A stretch of 64,000 nt of DNA, taken from the NCBI RefSeq assembly GCF_009380135.2, contig NZ_WHUT02000005.1, positions 1-64,000 on the forward strand, in the 5' to 3' direction. This stretch comes from Fertoeibacter niger. GTDB taxonomy: Bacteria; Pseudomonadota; Alphaproteobacteria; Rhodobacterales; Rhodobacteraceae. Position numbers and translations under genes: made by a program. Below are positions 37,750-47,198 of the stretch, one piece after another. Each line of letters starts with the position of its first letter. Within the stretch, counting starts at the first letter, position 1. The notes beneath the pieces were generated by a model that was not told where the DNA came from, made no database searches, and worked only from the letters and a program-made list of their open reading frames with translations.

Positions 37750-37838
37750 GCAAAAAACCAATCACATATTGCCGCAAACCCGTCAGGATTCCATCCCAAA
37801 GCCCTGTGCCCGGTGAATTTTCTGCAAAAGGCTCAACA

Positions 37839-37865
37839 GGGGGCCGCAGTTGCGGCGCGGCCCCC
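37839..37865 (-). terminator. Hairpin directly after ilvD
   Basis: Perfect 9-bp stem GGGGGCCGC (37839-37847) and GCGGCCCCC (37857-37865) eight bases after the ilvD stop, loop of 9. No long T run follows on the minus strand. Confidence 0.5.
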
Positions 37866-37872
37866 TTGGCAC

Positions 37873-39606
37873 TTACTGGTCCATATAGACGTGGCGTTCG
37901 GCCTTGGCCCCCGGATGCGTCACCGCCCCGTTGCGCGCGCCGCCCACCAGTTTGGCGTATTTCCACAGCGCGCCGCTGGTGTATTCGGTCTGGCGCGGGC
38001 CTTTCCATTCAGCCTTGCGCGCGGCCAGATCCGCATCGGTCAGGTCAACCGACAATTCCCCGGTCAGCGCGTTCAGCGTGATCATGTCGCCGGTTTTCAG
38101 CAGGGCAATCGGCCCGCCATGCGCCGCCTCGGGGCCGACATGGCCCACGCAGAAACCGCGCGTCGCGCCGGAAAAGCGCCCGTCGGTGATCAGCGCCACC
38201 TTTTTGCCCATGCCCTGACCGCTCAGCGCCGCCGTGGTGGACAGCATCTCGCGCATGCCCGGCCCGCCTGCGGGGCCCTCGTTGCGGATGACGATCACAT
38301 CGCCCTCGGCATATTCGCGGTTCTTCACCGCCTCGAACGCCTCTTCCTCGCATTCGAACACCCGAGCCGGGCCTTTGAACACCTGTTCCGCCTCGGACAT
38401 GCCCGCCACCTTCACGATCGCGCCTTCCGGGGCCAGATTGCCCTTCAGCCCCACCACGCCACCCGTCTTGGTGATCGGCGTGGCGATGGAATAGATCACC
38501 CGGCCATCGGCCTCGCCCGTGATCTCCTCCAGGCTTTCGCCCAGAGTTTTCCCGCTGGCGGTGATGCAATCCAGATGCAAGAGCCCGGCCTTGGCCAGCT
38601 CCTTCATCACCACCGGCACGCCGCCAACCTCATACAGATCCTTGGCCACATATTTCCCGCCCGGCCGCAGATCGACGAAATAGGGCGTGTCGCGCATGAT
38701 GTCGGCAACGTCGAACAGATCGAAATCCAGCCCCGCCTCATGCGCAATCGCGGGCAGGTGCAGCGCGCCGTTGGTCGAACCGCCCGTGCAGGCCACAACC
38801 CGCGCGGCATTCTCTAGGCTTTTCAGCGTCACGATATCCCGCGCGCGGATGTTCTTTTCGATCAGGTTCATTACAGCGACGCCCGACGCCTCGCCATACT
38901 GGTCGCGCGATTCATAAGGTGCCGGTGCCCCCGACGAATTCAGCAGCGCCAGCCCGATCGCCTCGGACACGCAGGCCATCGTGTTGGCGGTGTATTGCGC
39001 GCCACAGGCGCCCGAGGACGGGCAGGCCACCCGCTCCATTATCTCCAGCTCGGCGGCAGAAAGCGTGCCCGCCTGATTTTTCCCCACCGCCTCGAACATG
39101 TCCTGCACGGTGATGTCCTGGCCCTTGTAGCGGCCCGGCAGGATCGACCCGCCATAGATGAACACCGACGGCACGTTCAGCCGCACCATGGCCATCATCA
39201 TGCCGGGCAGCGACTTGTCGCAACCGGCCAGACCCACCAGCGCGTCATAGCAATGCCCGCGCATCGTCAGTTCCACCGTATCGGTGATCGCGTCGCGTGA
39301 CGCGAGGGATGACCGCATGCCTTCATGCCCCATGGCAATGCCATCGGTCACGGTGATGGTGGTGAATTCGCGTGGCGTGCCGCCAGCCTTCTTCACCCCG
39401 TGCTTCACGATCTGCGCCTGACGGTTCAGCGCGATGTTGCAGGGCGCGGCCTCGTTCCAGCAGGTTGCCACGCCCACCCAGGGCTGGTGAATCTCTTCCT
39501 CGGTGATCCCCATGGCATAGAAATAGCTGCGGTGCGGCGCGCGGGCCGGGCCTTCGGTCACATGACGCGAGGGCAGCTTCGACTTGTCGAAACGGGTGTT
39601 CTGCAT
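37873..39606 (-). CDS. ilvD: Dihydroxy-acid dehydratase
   Basis: Iron-sulfur enzyme of 577 residues that makes the 2-oxo acid precursors of valine, leucine and isoleucine. Cluster cysteines are in [11 protein letters not shown] and [15 protein letters not shown], with [11 protein letters not shown] near the start. The Mg-binding and substrate regions include [14 protein letters not shown] and [14 protein letters not shown], then [16 protein letters not shown] and [10 protein letters not shown]. Full length and motifs match the IlvD/Edd family. It is a single gene on the minus strand with its own hairpin. Confidence 0.96.
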   Translation of the reverse strand: MQNTRFDKSKLPSRHVTEGPARAPHRSYFYAMGITEEEIHQPWVGVATCWNEAAPCNIALNRQAQIVKHGVKKAGGTPREFTTITVTDGIAMGHEGMRSSLASRDAITDTVELTMRGHCYDALVGLAGCDKSLPGMMMAMVRLNVPSVFIYGGSILPGRYKGQDITVQDMFEAVGKNQAGTLSAAELEIMERVACPSSGACGAQYTANTMACVSEAIGLALLNSSGAPAPYESRDQYGEASGVAVMNLIEKNIRARDIVTLKSLENAARVVACTGGSTNGALHLPAIAHEAGLDFDLFDVADIMRDTPYFVDLRPGGKYVAKDLYEVGGVPVVMKELAKAGLLHLDCITASGKTLGESLEEITGEADGRVIYSIATPITKTGGVVGLKGNLAPEGAIVKVAGMSEAEQVFKGPARVFECEEEAFEAVKNREYAEGDVIVIRNEGPAGGPGMREMLSTTAALSGQGMGKKVALITDGRFSGATRGFCVGHVGPEAAHGGPIALLKTGDMITLNALTGELSVDLTDADLAARKAEWKGPRQTEYTSGALWKYAKLVGGARNGAVTHPGAKAERHVYMDQ

Positions 39607-39745
39607 GGGGTTCCTCCGGCGAATGGGCTGGGCAACGGAATAAAGGCCCCCGCCGCAAGGGGCAAGCGCGATTGCATCCCCGCGCCAGAAGCCGGTTGCC
39701 AGCGCGCGGGCCTTGCTGTTGAGTTGCCTGTAAAGGGGAGATCAG

Positions 39746-40663
39746 ATGCACGCAACCGAACTGGCCAAGGCGCTTGCCGGGCAGGAAAACCTTTACGCCG
39801 CCCTTGCGGATGCCATCCGCGCGCAAGACGTGACCGATGACGCCGGCACGGTTCTGGCCGCCCTGCGCCCCGCGCTTGACGCGGCCACCGGTGCCCGCCT
39901 TGCCGCCGTCGATCAGGGCCTTGTCGCCGCCGTGATCCGCCATGCGCAGGGGTTGGCCCCCATTCCCGCCGCACCTGCCATCCTCGCCCATATTGCCAGC
40001 CTCACGCCCGCGCCGCTGTTCCTGCCGCCCATCGCCGACAGCGCCAGCATCCCCTTGCCCACCAATGGGCAAGACCCCACGATGCCCGGCTTTTCCGACC
40101 GCGCCTTTGACGCATGGTTCGCGGCCAAATCCGTGCCCTACGGCCTTGGCCTTTATGCCGAACGCCGCCGCGTCTATGCCACGCCGCAGTTTGCCGATGC
40201 CGCCAGCCCCGAACGCCGCACCGCCCATCTGGGCATCGACGTGTTCGCCCCCGCCCTGACCCCGGTCTATGCGCCCCTTGCGGGCAAGGTCCGCCACATC
40301 ACCTATAACGCCGACCCGCTGGATTACGGCCATACCCTGATACTGGAGCATGACGCGGGCGGGATACCGTTCTTTACCCTCTACGGCCACCTCGCCCATA
40401 CCCTGCCGGGCCTGCTGGCCGTGGGCGACAGCGTGCAGCCCGGCCAGCACATCGCCCATCTGGGTGACTGGCATGAAAACGGCGGCTGGGCCGCGCATAT
40501 CCATTTCCAGATCATGACCGACATGCTGGGCCAGACGCAGGGCAATTTCTTTGGCGTTGGCCATGACAGCCTGTGGCCAGTCTGGGCCGCCATCTGCCCC
40601 GACCCCAACCTGATCCTGCGGCTGCCCCCCGAACGGTTTTCTCAGGCGGCCTTGGGCGGATAA
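39746..40663 (+). CDS. M23-family peptidase-like protein
   Basis: A 305-residue protein with a C-terminal LytM/M23 domain. Zinc and active-site residues are seen as HLGIDVFAPALTPVYAPLAG (His and Asp), LYGHLAHTLPG and AAHIHFQIM (the H-x-H ligand pair). The N-terminal 110 residues are helical and unassigned, and no signal peptide is seen, which is odd for a wall hydrolase. The same M23 domain type is found fused to class III aminotransferases in other bacteria, so a non-wall role is possible. Its end overlaps phhA by 22 bases, convergently. The start follows AAGGGGAG. Confidence 0.82.
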   Translation: MHATELAKALAGQENLYAALADAIRAQDVTDDAGTVLAALRPALDAATGARLAAVDQGLVAAVIRHAQGLAPIPAAPAILAHIASLTPAPLFLPPIADSASIPLPTNGQDPTMPGFSDRAFDAWFAAKSVPYGLGLYAERRRVYATPQFADAASPERRTAHLGIDVFAPALTPVYAPLAGKVRHITYNADPLDYGHTLILEHDAGGIPFFTLYGHLAHTLPGLLAVGDSVQPGQHIAHLGDWHENGGWAAHIHFQIMTDMLGQTQGNFFGVGHDSLWPVWAAICPDPNLILRLPPERFSQAALGG

Positions 40664-41430
40664 AGCGGCTCAAACAGCCCCAGCCCCCGCGCCGTGGCAA
40701 TATCGGCCAGCAAATCCCGCTCCGCCGCGCGGAACAGGTCATCCAGATCACTGATGACAAAATACACCGGCTGGTGAATGTCGATCCGGTAGGGCGTGCG
40801 CAGCATGTCGATCACGTCGAACGCCCGCCGCTGCGGCCCCTCGCCCACCGACCACGGCAGTTCCCCGGGCGAGGATGCGAGGCCAGACCCCAGCGCCTTC
40901 ACCACCCCCGCCTCCTCCATCAGGCCAAACTCGATGGAAAACCAGTAAAGCCTAATCAGCCAACTGTAATCCTCCTTCGTCGCCCGCAGCCCCGTGGCCC
41001 CGATCGCCTGCGAAAACGCGGCAAAGCGTGGGTCGGCCAGCAAGGGCGCATGGCCGAACACCTCGTGAAAAATATCCGGCTCCTCGATATAGTCGAAATC
41101 CCTGCGCGACCGGATGAACGACGCCGCCGGAAACCGCCGTTCCGCCAGCATGCCGAAAAACCGCCCGAACCCGATCAGCGCGGGCACAGGCTCCACCCGC
41201 CAACCGGTCAGCGGTTCCAGCACCGCTGACACATCGGGGCATTGCGGCACGCGGTCTGCTGGCAAATCCACCGCCGCCAGCCCATCCAGATAGGGCCGCG
41301 CCATGTGCCGCCGCACATTCGGCATCTGCCGCGCCACCAGATCGCGCCACACTGCATCCTCCTCGGGCGTATAGCCGATGCGGCCCGTGGCATCGGGGAT
41401 CTTGGCCTCGTAACTCGTGGATTTCGGCAT
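40642..41430 (-). CDS. phhA: Phenylalanine 4-monooxygenase
   Basis: Iron and tetrahydropterin enzyme of 262 residues that makes tyrosine from phenylalanine. Signatures are YTPEEDAVWRDLVARQ, EEPDIFHEVFGHAPLLADPR with the two iron His ligands, and YWFSIEFGLM with the Glu ligand. The start at 41430 follows CAAGGGTG; longer starts run into the regulator gap. It is divergent from an Lrp/AsnC gene across 126 bases, which probably controls it. A pterin dehydratase (phhB) is not in the window. Confidence 0.95.
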   Translation of the reverse strand: MPKSTSYEAKIPDATGRIGYTPEEDAVWRDLVARQMPNVRRHMARPYLDGLAAVDLPADRVPQCPDVSAVLEPLTGWRVEPVPALIGFGRFFGMLAERRFPAASFIRSRRDFDYIEEPDIFHEVFGHAPLLADPRFAAFSQAIGATGLRATKEDYSWLIRLYWFSIEFGLMEEAGVVKALGSGLASSPGELPWSVGEGPQRRAFDVIDMLRTPYRIDIHQPVYFVISDLDDLFRAAERDLLADIATARGLGLFEPLYPPKAA

Positions 41431-41556
41431 GGCGGCACCCTTGCGTTGAACATCCCCCCATTCTGCCCCAAATCGGCGAAATTTTTGCCCTTTCCGGGCC
41501 GGATCATGCAAAACTTGGCAACATGAAACCTCAAAGCCCGCCAAAAGCGAAACACC

Positions 41557-42027
41557 ATGCCCCAAGCCCCGCTCGACGACGCCGACAAACGCCTGCTGCG
41601 CCAGTTGCAGCGCGATGCACGCATCAGCACGCAGGATCTGGCCGACCGCGCCGGCCTTTCGGCCTCGCCTGCATGGCGCCGCGTCAAACGGATGGAAGAT
41701 GCGGGCCTCATCCGCAAACATGTGGCCATGCTTGACCCCAAACGGCTGGGCCTCAGCGCCGTGGCCTATGTGCATGTGTCCTTGCTCGACCATTCCGAGC
41801 CCACGATGGCGCGTTTCGACGATTTCGTGCAGCATCAGGATCAGGTGGTGGAATGCGCTTCGATCACCGGATCGGATGATTACCTGCTGAAGGTCTACGC
41901 CCGCGACCCCGAGGATCTGGAACGCTTCATCATGCGCAAACTGCTGGCCCTGGGCATCGTGCGGTCATCGACCACGAATTTCGTCTTGCGCCAGACCAAA
42001 TATACCACTGAACTGCCACTCGACTGA
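41557..42027 (+). CDS. Lrp/AsnC-family transcriptional regulator
   Basis: Amino-acid-responsive regulator of 156 residues. The helix-turn-helix is ARISTQDLADRAGLSASPAW near residues 20-39, and the RAM ligand domain has VAYVHVSLLDHSEPTM, VVECASITGSDDYLLKVY and FVLRQTKYTTELPL. It faces phhA, so phenylalanine or tyrosine is the likely effector and phhA the likely target; that is inference from position. The next gene follows after 11 bases. Confidence 0.92.
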   Translation: MPQAPLDDADKRLLRQLQRDARISTQDLADRAGLSASPAWRRVKRMEDAGLIRKHVAMLDPKRLGLSAVAYVHVSLLDHSEPTMARFDDFVQHQDQVVECASITGSDDYLLKVYARDPEDLERFIMRKLLALGIVRSSTTNFVLRQTKYTTELPLD

Positions 42028-42038
42028 CCGAGGATACC

Positions 42039-42599
42039 ATGACCCCACTTGCCCGGACGCTTGCCGCCATCGACGCCGCCAATGCCGCCGACCCAAATGC
42101 CGAGGATGGCCGCCCCGCCGCCGCCCTTTACGGCGAACGCATGTCGGCAGAACTGGCCCGCCTGTTCCCCGATGCCTCGCCGCTCCTGCAGATCGCCGCG
42201 CGCGGCCAGCACGTCGAACGCTGGCTTCTGCCGCGCGACGCCTACCCCGAGGGGCGCACAGGCTATCTGGACTGGCGGCGCGAACAGGCCCGCCGCCATG
42301 CCGAACGGGTGGCGGGCATGATGGCCGATGCCGGCTACAGCGCCGATGACCAGACCCGCATCGGCACCCTCTTGCGCAAGGAAGGCCTGAAACGCGACCC
42401 CGAGGTGCAGGCGCTGGAGGATACGATCTGCTTCACCTTCCTGCGCTGGTATTTCGCCCCCTTCGCCGCCAAACACCCCGCCGAGGACGTGCAGCGCATC
42501 GTGGAAAAGACCGCGCGCAAGATGTCAACCGAAGGCCGCGCACGGGTGCGGGCAGAGTTTGATTTGCCGGATGCACTGGCGGCAGCCTTCGAAGGCTGA
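42039..42599 (+). CDS. DUF4202 family protein
   Basis: A 186-residue cytoplasmic protein that matches DUF4202. Visible are IDAANAADPNAEDGRPAAAL near the start, QIAARGQHVERWLLPRDAYP, the HD-like RREQARRHAERVAGMM, and ALEDTICFTFLRWYFAPFA. The conserved His and Asp pattern looks like an all-helical HD-type hydrolase, but no reaction is known for the family. It follows the Lrp gene by 11 bases and may share its transcript. Confidence 0.78.
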   Translation: MTPLARTLAAIDAANAADPNAEDGRPAAALYGERMSAELARLFPDASPLLQIAARGQHVERWLLPRDAYPEGRTGYLDWRREQARRHAERVAGMMADAGYSADDQTRIGTLLRKEGLKRDPEVQALEDTICFTFLRWYFAPFAAKHPAEDVQRIVEKTARKMSTEGRARVRAEFDLPDALAAAFEG

Positions 42600-42629
42600 T
42601 CCAGGCGCCCAAGCCCGATCTCCGGCCTG

Positions 42630-42680
42630 CTCTTTCCAGACCCAAGTATCCTCGGGGGGGCGGGGGGCAGACAGCCCCCC
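42630..42680 (-). repeat. Short copy (E) of the dispersed intergenic element
   Basis: CTCTTTCCAGACCCAAGTATCC followed by a G run and hairpin GGGGGGC-AGACA-GCCCCCC. It sits after the DUF4202 gene and directly before the next start on the same strand. Confidence 0.7.
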
Positions 42681-42703
42681 GGCGGCCAACCAGAAGTGCC
42701 AGG

Positions 42704-43351
42704 ATGGGACAACTCATGCGCAAACCCGCCACCTTTGCCGCCCTCGAAAAACTTGGCCGCGTCCGGCTGTCGAAGCATTTCGTCTTCCGCGACTTCCTGC
42801 ATTCCGAAATCGCCAGCTTCCACGGCATCGCCAACATCCCCGACGACCCCGATCTGGCCATCGCCGCAGGCACCCGGCTGGCGACCGACCTGATTGACCC
42901 GCTGGTCGAAACCTTTGGCCCGATCACCATCCGCTCGGCCTACCGCGCACCGGCGGTCAATGCCTTCGGCAATGCGCATGGCCTGAACTGCGCCCGAAAT
43001 GAGGCCTCCCACGCCAACCACATCTGGGACCGGCGCGATGCGCAGGGCCGCATGGGGGCCTGCGCCTGCATCCAGATCCCGTGGTTCGCCGACCAGTATG
43101 AGCGTGGCCGCGACTGGCGCGATCTGGCCTGGTGGATTCACGACCATCTGCCCTATTCCGAACAGTTCTATTTTCCGATCCGCGCCGCGCTGAACCTCAC
43201 TTGGCGCGAAGACCCCGACCGCCGCATCGCCAGCTACATCGCCCCGCGCGGTGTGCTGCTGCGGCGGGGCGAAGAACCAGCCGAAACGTCGGCCCGGCGC
43301 CGTGCCCGCCATACCGATTTCCCGCCCTTTCGCGGCATCCGCTATCCCTGA
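42704..43351 (+). CDS. Peptidase M15-like hypothetical protein
   Basis: A 215-residue protein with features of the M15 peptidase fold: SKHFVFRDFLHSEIASFHG, TIRSAYRAPAVNAFGN, and NEASHANHIWDRRDAQGRMG, where S-x-H with a following Asp fits the zinc site. The C-terminal half has ARRYxx-like aromatic segments WWIHDHLPYSEQFYFP. No signal peptide is seen. It could be a D,D-carboxypeptidase relative or a catalytically altered version. An ATG four codons later (42716) is an equally good start. No operon partner. Confidence 0.6.
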   Translation: MGQLMRKPATFAALEKLGRVRLSKHFVFRDFLHSEIASFHGIANIPDDPDLAIAAGTRLATDLIDPLVETFGPITIRSAYRAPAVNAFGNAHGLNCARNEASHANHIWDRRDAQGRMGACACIQIPWFADQYERGRDWRDLAWWIHDHLPYSEQFYFPIRAALNLTWREDPDRRIASYIAPRGVLLRRGEEPAETSARRRARHTDFPPFRGIRYP

Positions 43352-43364
43352 CGTGGCGCGCGCC

Positions 43365-43410
43365 ATGCAGACGCGATGTGCATCACAATCATACATTGTC
43401 TGCATCACAA
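43365..43410. promoter_or_regulatory. Repeat-rich candidate operator upstream of an MFS gene
   Basis: ATGCAGAC (43365-43372) is repeated in reverse as GTCTGCAT (43398-43405), and TGCATCACAA occurs twice as a direct repeat at 43379-43388 and 43401-43410, two helical turns apart. The block ends 59 bases before the MFS start. Confidence 0.45.
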
Positions 43411-43469
43411 AATAGCGGTTGACCCTGCCCGGGTGCAGACGCAACTTGCCGCGCCAGCCGGAGCGCGCC

Positions 43470-44705
43470 ATGACCAAAGCCCCCCTCTTTACCCCCGTCC
43501 TGATCGCCGGTTGCGTGATCCTGATGATCGGATTTTCCATCCGGGCCAGCTTTGGCGTTTTCCAGATCCCGATTGCCGAGGAATTCGGCTGGCTGCGCGC
43601 CGAATTCTCGATGGCCATCGCCATCCAGAACCTGGCCTGGGGTATCGGCCAGCCGATTTTCGGCGCGCTGGCCGAACGTTTCGGCGACCGCAAGGCCATC
43701 ATCGCGGGGGCGCTGTTCTATGCGGCGGGTCTGGTCCTGTCCAGCTTCGCCGTGACGCCAGGGCAGCACCAGTTTCTTGAAATCCTTGTGGGTTTCGGCA
43801 TTGCGGGCACCGGCTTCGGCGTCATTCTGGCGGTGGTGGGCCGCGCGGCCTCGCCCGAAAACCGCTCCGTCGCGCTGGGCATCGCCACCGCCGCAGGTTC
43901 GGCCGGCCAGGTGTTCGGCGCCCCGGTGGCCGAGGCGCTGCTGGGCTTTTATTCGTGGCAGACCGTGTTCTTGATCTTTGCCGTGGTGATCCTGCTGGCG
44001 CTGTTTGCGCTGCCCTTCATGCGCTCCCCCGTCGCCGCCACGCGGCAAGAGCTGGAGGAATCGCTGGGCACGGTTCTGAAGCGCGCCTTCCGCGACCCAT
44101 CCTTCAGCCTTATTTTCATCGGATTTTTCTCCTGCGGTTATCAGCTGGCCTTCATTACCGCGCATTTCCCCGCCTTCGTGACCGAAGTCTGCGGTGCCAT
44201 CGACCCCACCGGCATGCTGGCCAGCCTTGGCATCACCACCACCTCGGCGCTGGGGGCGGTGTCGATCGCCGTGATCGGGCTGGCCAATATCGCGGGCACC
44301 ATCACGGCGGGCTGGCTGGGCAAGCATTATTCCCGCAAGAACCTGCTGGCATTGATTTATCTGCTGCGCACCATCGTTTCGGCAGTGTTCATCCTGCTGC
44401 CGATGACACCTGCCTCGGTGCTGCTGTTTTCGCTGTTCATGGGGGCCTTGTGGCTGGCCACCGTGCCGCTGACCAGCGGTCTGGTCGCCCATATCTACGG
44501 GCTGCGCTACATGGGCACGCTTTACGGCCTCGTGTTCTTCAGCCACCAGCTTGGGTCGTTCGTGGGGGTCTGGCTGGGCGGGCGGATGTATGACCTGACT
44601 GGCGATTACACGTTGGTCTGGTGGATCGGCGTGGGGGTGGGGGCGTTTTCGGCCATCGTCCACCTGCCGGTCAAGGAAAAGCCGCTGGGCCTGCAACCGG
44701 CCTGA
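43470..44705 (+). CDS. MFS transporter (monocarboxylate/oxalate-type)
   Basis: Inner-membrane transporter of 411 residues with about 12 hydrophobic helices. MFS signatures are FGALAERFGDRKAIIAG between helices 2 and 3, and WLGKHYSRKNLLALIYLL in the second half. The pattern AYxxFSxx is absent but QNLAWGIGQPIFG and GTLYGLVFFSHQLGSFVG resemble the oxalate/monocarboxylate porter group. The ATG at 43470 follows GGAGCGCGCC. The repeat block upstream suggests substrate-controlled expression; the substrate is unknown. Confidence 0.85.
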   Translation: MTKAPLFTPVLIAGCVILMIGFSIRASFGVFQIPIAEEFGWLRAEFSMAIAIQNLAWGIGQPIFGALAERFGDRKAIIAGALFYAAGLVLSSFAVTPGQHQFLEILVGFGIAGTGFGVILAVVGRAASPENRSVALGIATAAGSAGQVFGAPVAEALLGFYSWQTVFLIFAVVILLALFALPFMRSPVAATRQELEESLGTVLKRAFRDPSFSLIFIGFFSCGYQLAFITAHFPAFVTEVCGAIDPTGMLASLGITTTSALGAVSIAVIGLANIAGTITAGWLGKHYSRKNLLALIYLLRTIVSAVFILLPMTPASVLLFSLFMGALWLATVPLTSGLVAHIYGLRYMGTLYGLVFFSHQLGSFVGVWLGGRMYDLTGDYTLVWWIGVGVGAFSAIVHLPVKEKPLGLQPA

Positions 44706-44798
44706 CATTCTTCGCAAACCGCCTGAAAAACAGGCATTTCCCCTTGCCCCTGCCAGCGGGCCGGGCCAATGTCGCGCCGGAAAATGCGGAGAAATCAG

Positions 44799-45971
44799 AT
44801 GCGTGCGGGAATCGTCTGCCTGGTGCTGGCCTATGTGTTCAGCCAGTTCTACCGCGCGTTTCTGGCAGTGCTGACCCCGGTTCTGAAGACCGAGCTGGGT
44901 GCCACCGCCGAGGATCTGGCCGCCGCGTCGGGCGTGTGGTTCCTGACCTTCGCGCTGATGCAGTTTCCCGTCGGCTGGGCGCTGGACCGGTTCGGCCCGC
45001 GCTGGACATCGGTGGTGCTGTTTGCCGCGGGTGGTGCGGGTGGCGCGCTGGTGTTCGCAATGGCGCAGGGGCCGGGGGCGATCATCCTGGCCATGGGGCT
45101 GATCGGCATCGGCTGTTCGCCGGTGCTGATGGCGGCCTACTACATCTTTGCCCGCAGCTTTTCGCCCGCCGTGTTCGGCACGTTGGCGGGGGCCGTGATC
45201 GGCATCGGCAGCCTGGGCAACATCGCAGGCTCGCTGCCGCTGGCCTGGGCGGTGGATGCCTTTGGCTGGCGTGAGACGCTGCTGGTGCTGGCCGTGCTGA
45301 ACCTTGGCGTGGCGCTGGCCATGCTGCTGACGGTGCGCGACCCGGCACGGGTGGCGGGCGGGGCCAGAGGCTCGCTGCTTGACCTGCTGCGGCTGGGGGC
45401 GCTGTGGCCGGTGCTGGTGATGATGGCCGTGTGCTATGCGCCCGCTGCCGCCCTGCGTGGCCTGTGGATCGGGCCCTATTACACCGATGTCTTTGGGGCC
45501 GATGCAGGCCAGATCGGCATGGCCACGCTGGTGATGGGGCTGGCCATGGTGGCGGGCAATTTTGCCTATGGCCCGCTGGACCGGCTGCTGGGCACGCGCA
45601 AGGGGCTCATTCTGGGCGGCAATCTGGCCACGGCGGCCTGTTTCGCCGCACTGTGGCTCTGGCCGCTGGCGGGGGGCTGGGCCACGGTGGCGCTGTGTGC
45701 AGGGGCGGGTTTTTTCGGCGCGTCCTTTGCCATGGTCATGGCGCACGGCCGGGCCTTCGTTCCGCCGCATCTGATGGGGCGCGGGGTGACGCTGATCAAT
45801 TTCTTCGGTCTGGGGGCCACCGGGCTGGTGCAGTTTGCCACCGGGCGGCTGCATGCCAGCCTGCCCGCCACCCCGCCCGAGGCCGCCTATGCCACTCTGT
45901 TTGCCGTGTTCGCCCTGCTGATCCTTCTGGGCTGCGCCGTCTATGCCTTTGCACAGGACCGGACGGACTGA
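44799..45971 (+). CDS. MFS transporter
   Basis: Inner-membrane transporter of 390 residues with about 12 helices. Visible are LVLAYVFSQFYRAFLAVLTP in helix 1, FPVGWALDRFGPRWTSVVLF as the loop 2-3 signature, and LDRLLGTRKGLILGGNLAT for the second half. The start at 44799 follows GGAGAAATCAG; ATG codons 10 residues up lack such a site. It resembles nitrate/cyanate and sugar-acid MFS members, but no substrate can be named. It follows the first MFS gene by 93 bases on the same strand. Confidence 0.82.
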   Translation: MRAGIVCLVLAYVFSQFYRAFLAVLTPVLKTELGATAEDLAAASGVWFLTFALMQFPVGWALDRFGPRWTSVVLFAAGGAGGALVFAMAQGPGAIILAMGLIGIGCSPVLMAAYYIFARSFSPAVFGTLAGAVIGIGSLGNIAGSLPLAWAVDAFGWRETLLVLAVLNLGVALAMLLTVRDPARVAGGARGSLLDLLRLGALWPVLVMMAVCYAPAAALRGLWIGPYYTDVFGADAGQIGMATLVMGLAMVAGNFAYGPLDRLLGTRKGLILGGNLATAACFAALWLWPLAGGWATVALCAGAGFFGASFAMVMAHGRAFVPPHLMGRGVTLINFFGLGATGLVQFATGRLHASLPATPPEAAYATLFAVFALLILLGCAVYAFAQDRTD

Positions 45972-46028
45972 GCCTTTCGCCCTGCGCCAGCTTGCCCTAC
46001 CTTCAACGGGAACCGCAGCGAGGCCCGC

Positions 46029-47165
46029 ATGATCACCTATCCCGCCGAACGCAATGCGCTGAAAGAGGCGGTGTTTGCCGCATTGGCCAAGGCTGACGGC
46101 GGCGGGCGTCGGTTGCCAATGGTCTGGCTGTCGTTCCGCGATTTTCCCGAAACCGCTGCCCGCACGGCCATGGCCCTTGCCCGCGCCAAACGCCAGCCCA
46201 AGGGGCCGCTGCTGCGCTGGCTGAAGCGCCGGTTGATCCGGGGGCAATACAACTGGTCGCGGCGGTATTTCGCGGCGCATCCCGGCCATGTGGCCGTGGC
46301 ATGGAACGGGCTGACCGGCACGCGGATGGCCTATCTGGCGGGCGCGCGCGATGCGGGGGTGGCGGTGCTGCATGCCGAACTGGCCCCCCTGCCCGGCCGC
46401 ATCACGCTGGACCCGTCTGGCGTGAATGCCGAAGGCTCGGTGCCGCAAGACCCTGAATTCTTTCGCCAATGGGCGGGGGATGACCCGGCCCGCACAGCCG
46501 AAAGCTGGCGCGCGCTGGGGGCCAGCCTGACCGCCCGCGCCTCGCGCCGCGCCGATGTGGGGCAAGGGGCGGGCGCGCTGCCCGATGCGCCCTTTCTGTT
46601 CTGCCCGCTGCAAGTGCCCGATGACAGCCAGGTCACGCTGTTTGCAGGCTGGACCGGGGGCATGGCGGGCTTTCTGGCGGCTTTGGCCGAGGCGGCCACC
46701 CATCTGCCCGACGGCTGGCACCTGCGGCTGAAGGAACATCCCAGCGCCCGCCAGCCGCTGACCGCGCTGCTGGCCCCGCTGCTGGCCACGGGGCGGGCGG
46801 TGCTTGACAACGCATCCGACAGTTTCGCGCAACTCAGCGCCTCGCGCGGGGTGGTCACGCTGAATTCCTCGATGGGGTTGCAGGCGTTCTTCCATGACAA
46901 GCAGGTGGTCACTTTGGGCCGCGCGTTCTTTGCCTTGCCCGGGCTGGTGACACCCGCCACCAGCCAGCCCGCCCTGAACGCCGCCTTTGCCGCACCCGAC
47001 GCGCTGGCCCATGACCCCGCCCTGCGCGCCGCCTTCATGAACTGGCTGGACCAGGTGTATTACCCCCGGTTTTCGCTGGCAGATGGCGCCGATCTGCCCG
47101 CTTTCGCCGCCCGGCTGGCCGATGCCCGCGCCAAGGCCCTTTCCCCGCCCCCCCGCCTGCGGTAA
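46029..47165 (+). CDS. Capsule polysaccharide (KpsC/KpsS-like) family protein
   Basis: A 378-residue protein that resembles the Capsule_synth (PF05159) sugar transferases. The C-terminal half has HLRLKEHPSARQPLTALL, then VVTLNSSMGLQAFFHDKQVV with the conserved N-S-S-x-G-x-x-A/Q-F pattern, and TLGRAFFALPGL. The N-terminal half has VAVAWNGLTGTRMAYLAGA and VLHAELAPLPGRITLDPSG, which fit sugar-nucleotide recognition. No capsule cluster is nearby, so it is an orphan. Assignment is by motif memory and could be wrong in detail. Confidence 0.65.
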   Translation: MITYPAERNALKEAVFAALAKADGGGRRLPMVWLSFRDFPETAARTAMALARAKRQPKGPLLRWLKRRLIRGQYNWSRRYFAAHPGHVAVAWNGLTGTRMAYLAGARDAGVAVLHAELAPLPGRITLDPSGVNAEGSVPQDPEFFRQWAGDDPARTAESWRALGASLTARASRRADVGQGAGALPDAPFLFCPLQVPDDSQVTLFAGWTGGMAGFLAALAEAATHLPDGWHLRLKEHPSARQPLTALLAPLLATGRAVLDNASDSFAQLSASRGVVTLNSSMGLQAFFHDKQVVTLGRAFFALPGLVTPATSQPALNAAFAAPDALAHDPALRAAFMNWLDQVYYPRFSLADGADLPAFAARLADARAKALSPPPRLR

Positions 47166-47198
47166 GGGAACCCGTCATTCTGACATCTGGAGGGTCCG

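Noticed and set aside
43389-47012. A 1207-codon open frame on the minus strand.
   Set aside because: It runs opposite two MFS genes and the capsule-type gene, has low-complexity Arg/Gln/His-rich text and no domain. Such antisense frames are common in GC-rich DNA.
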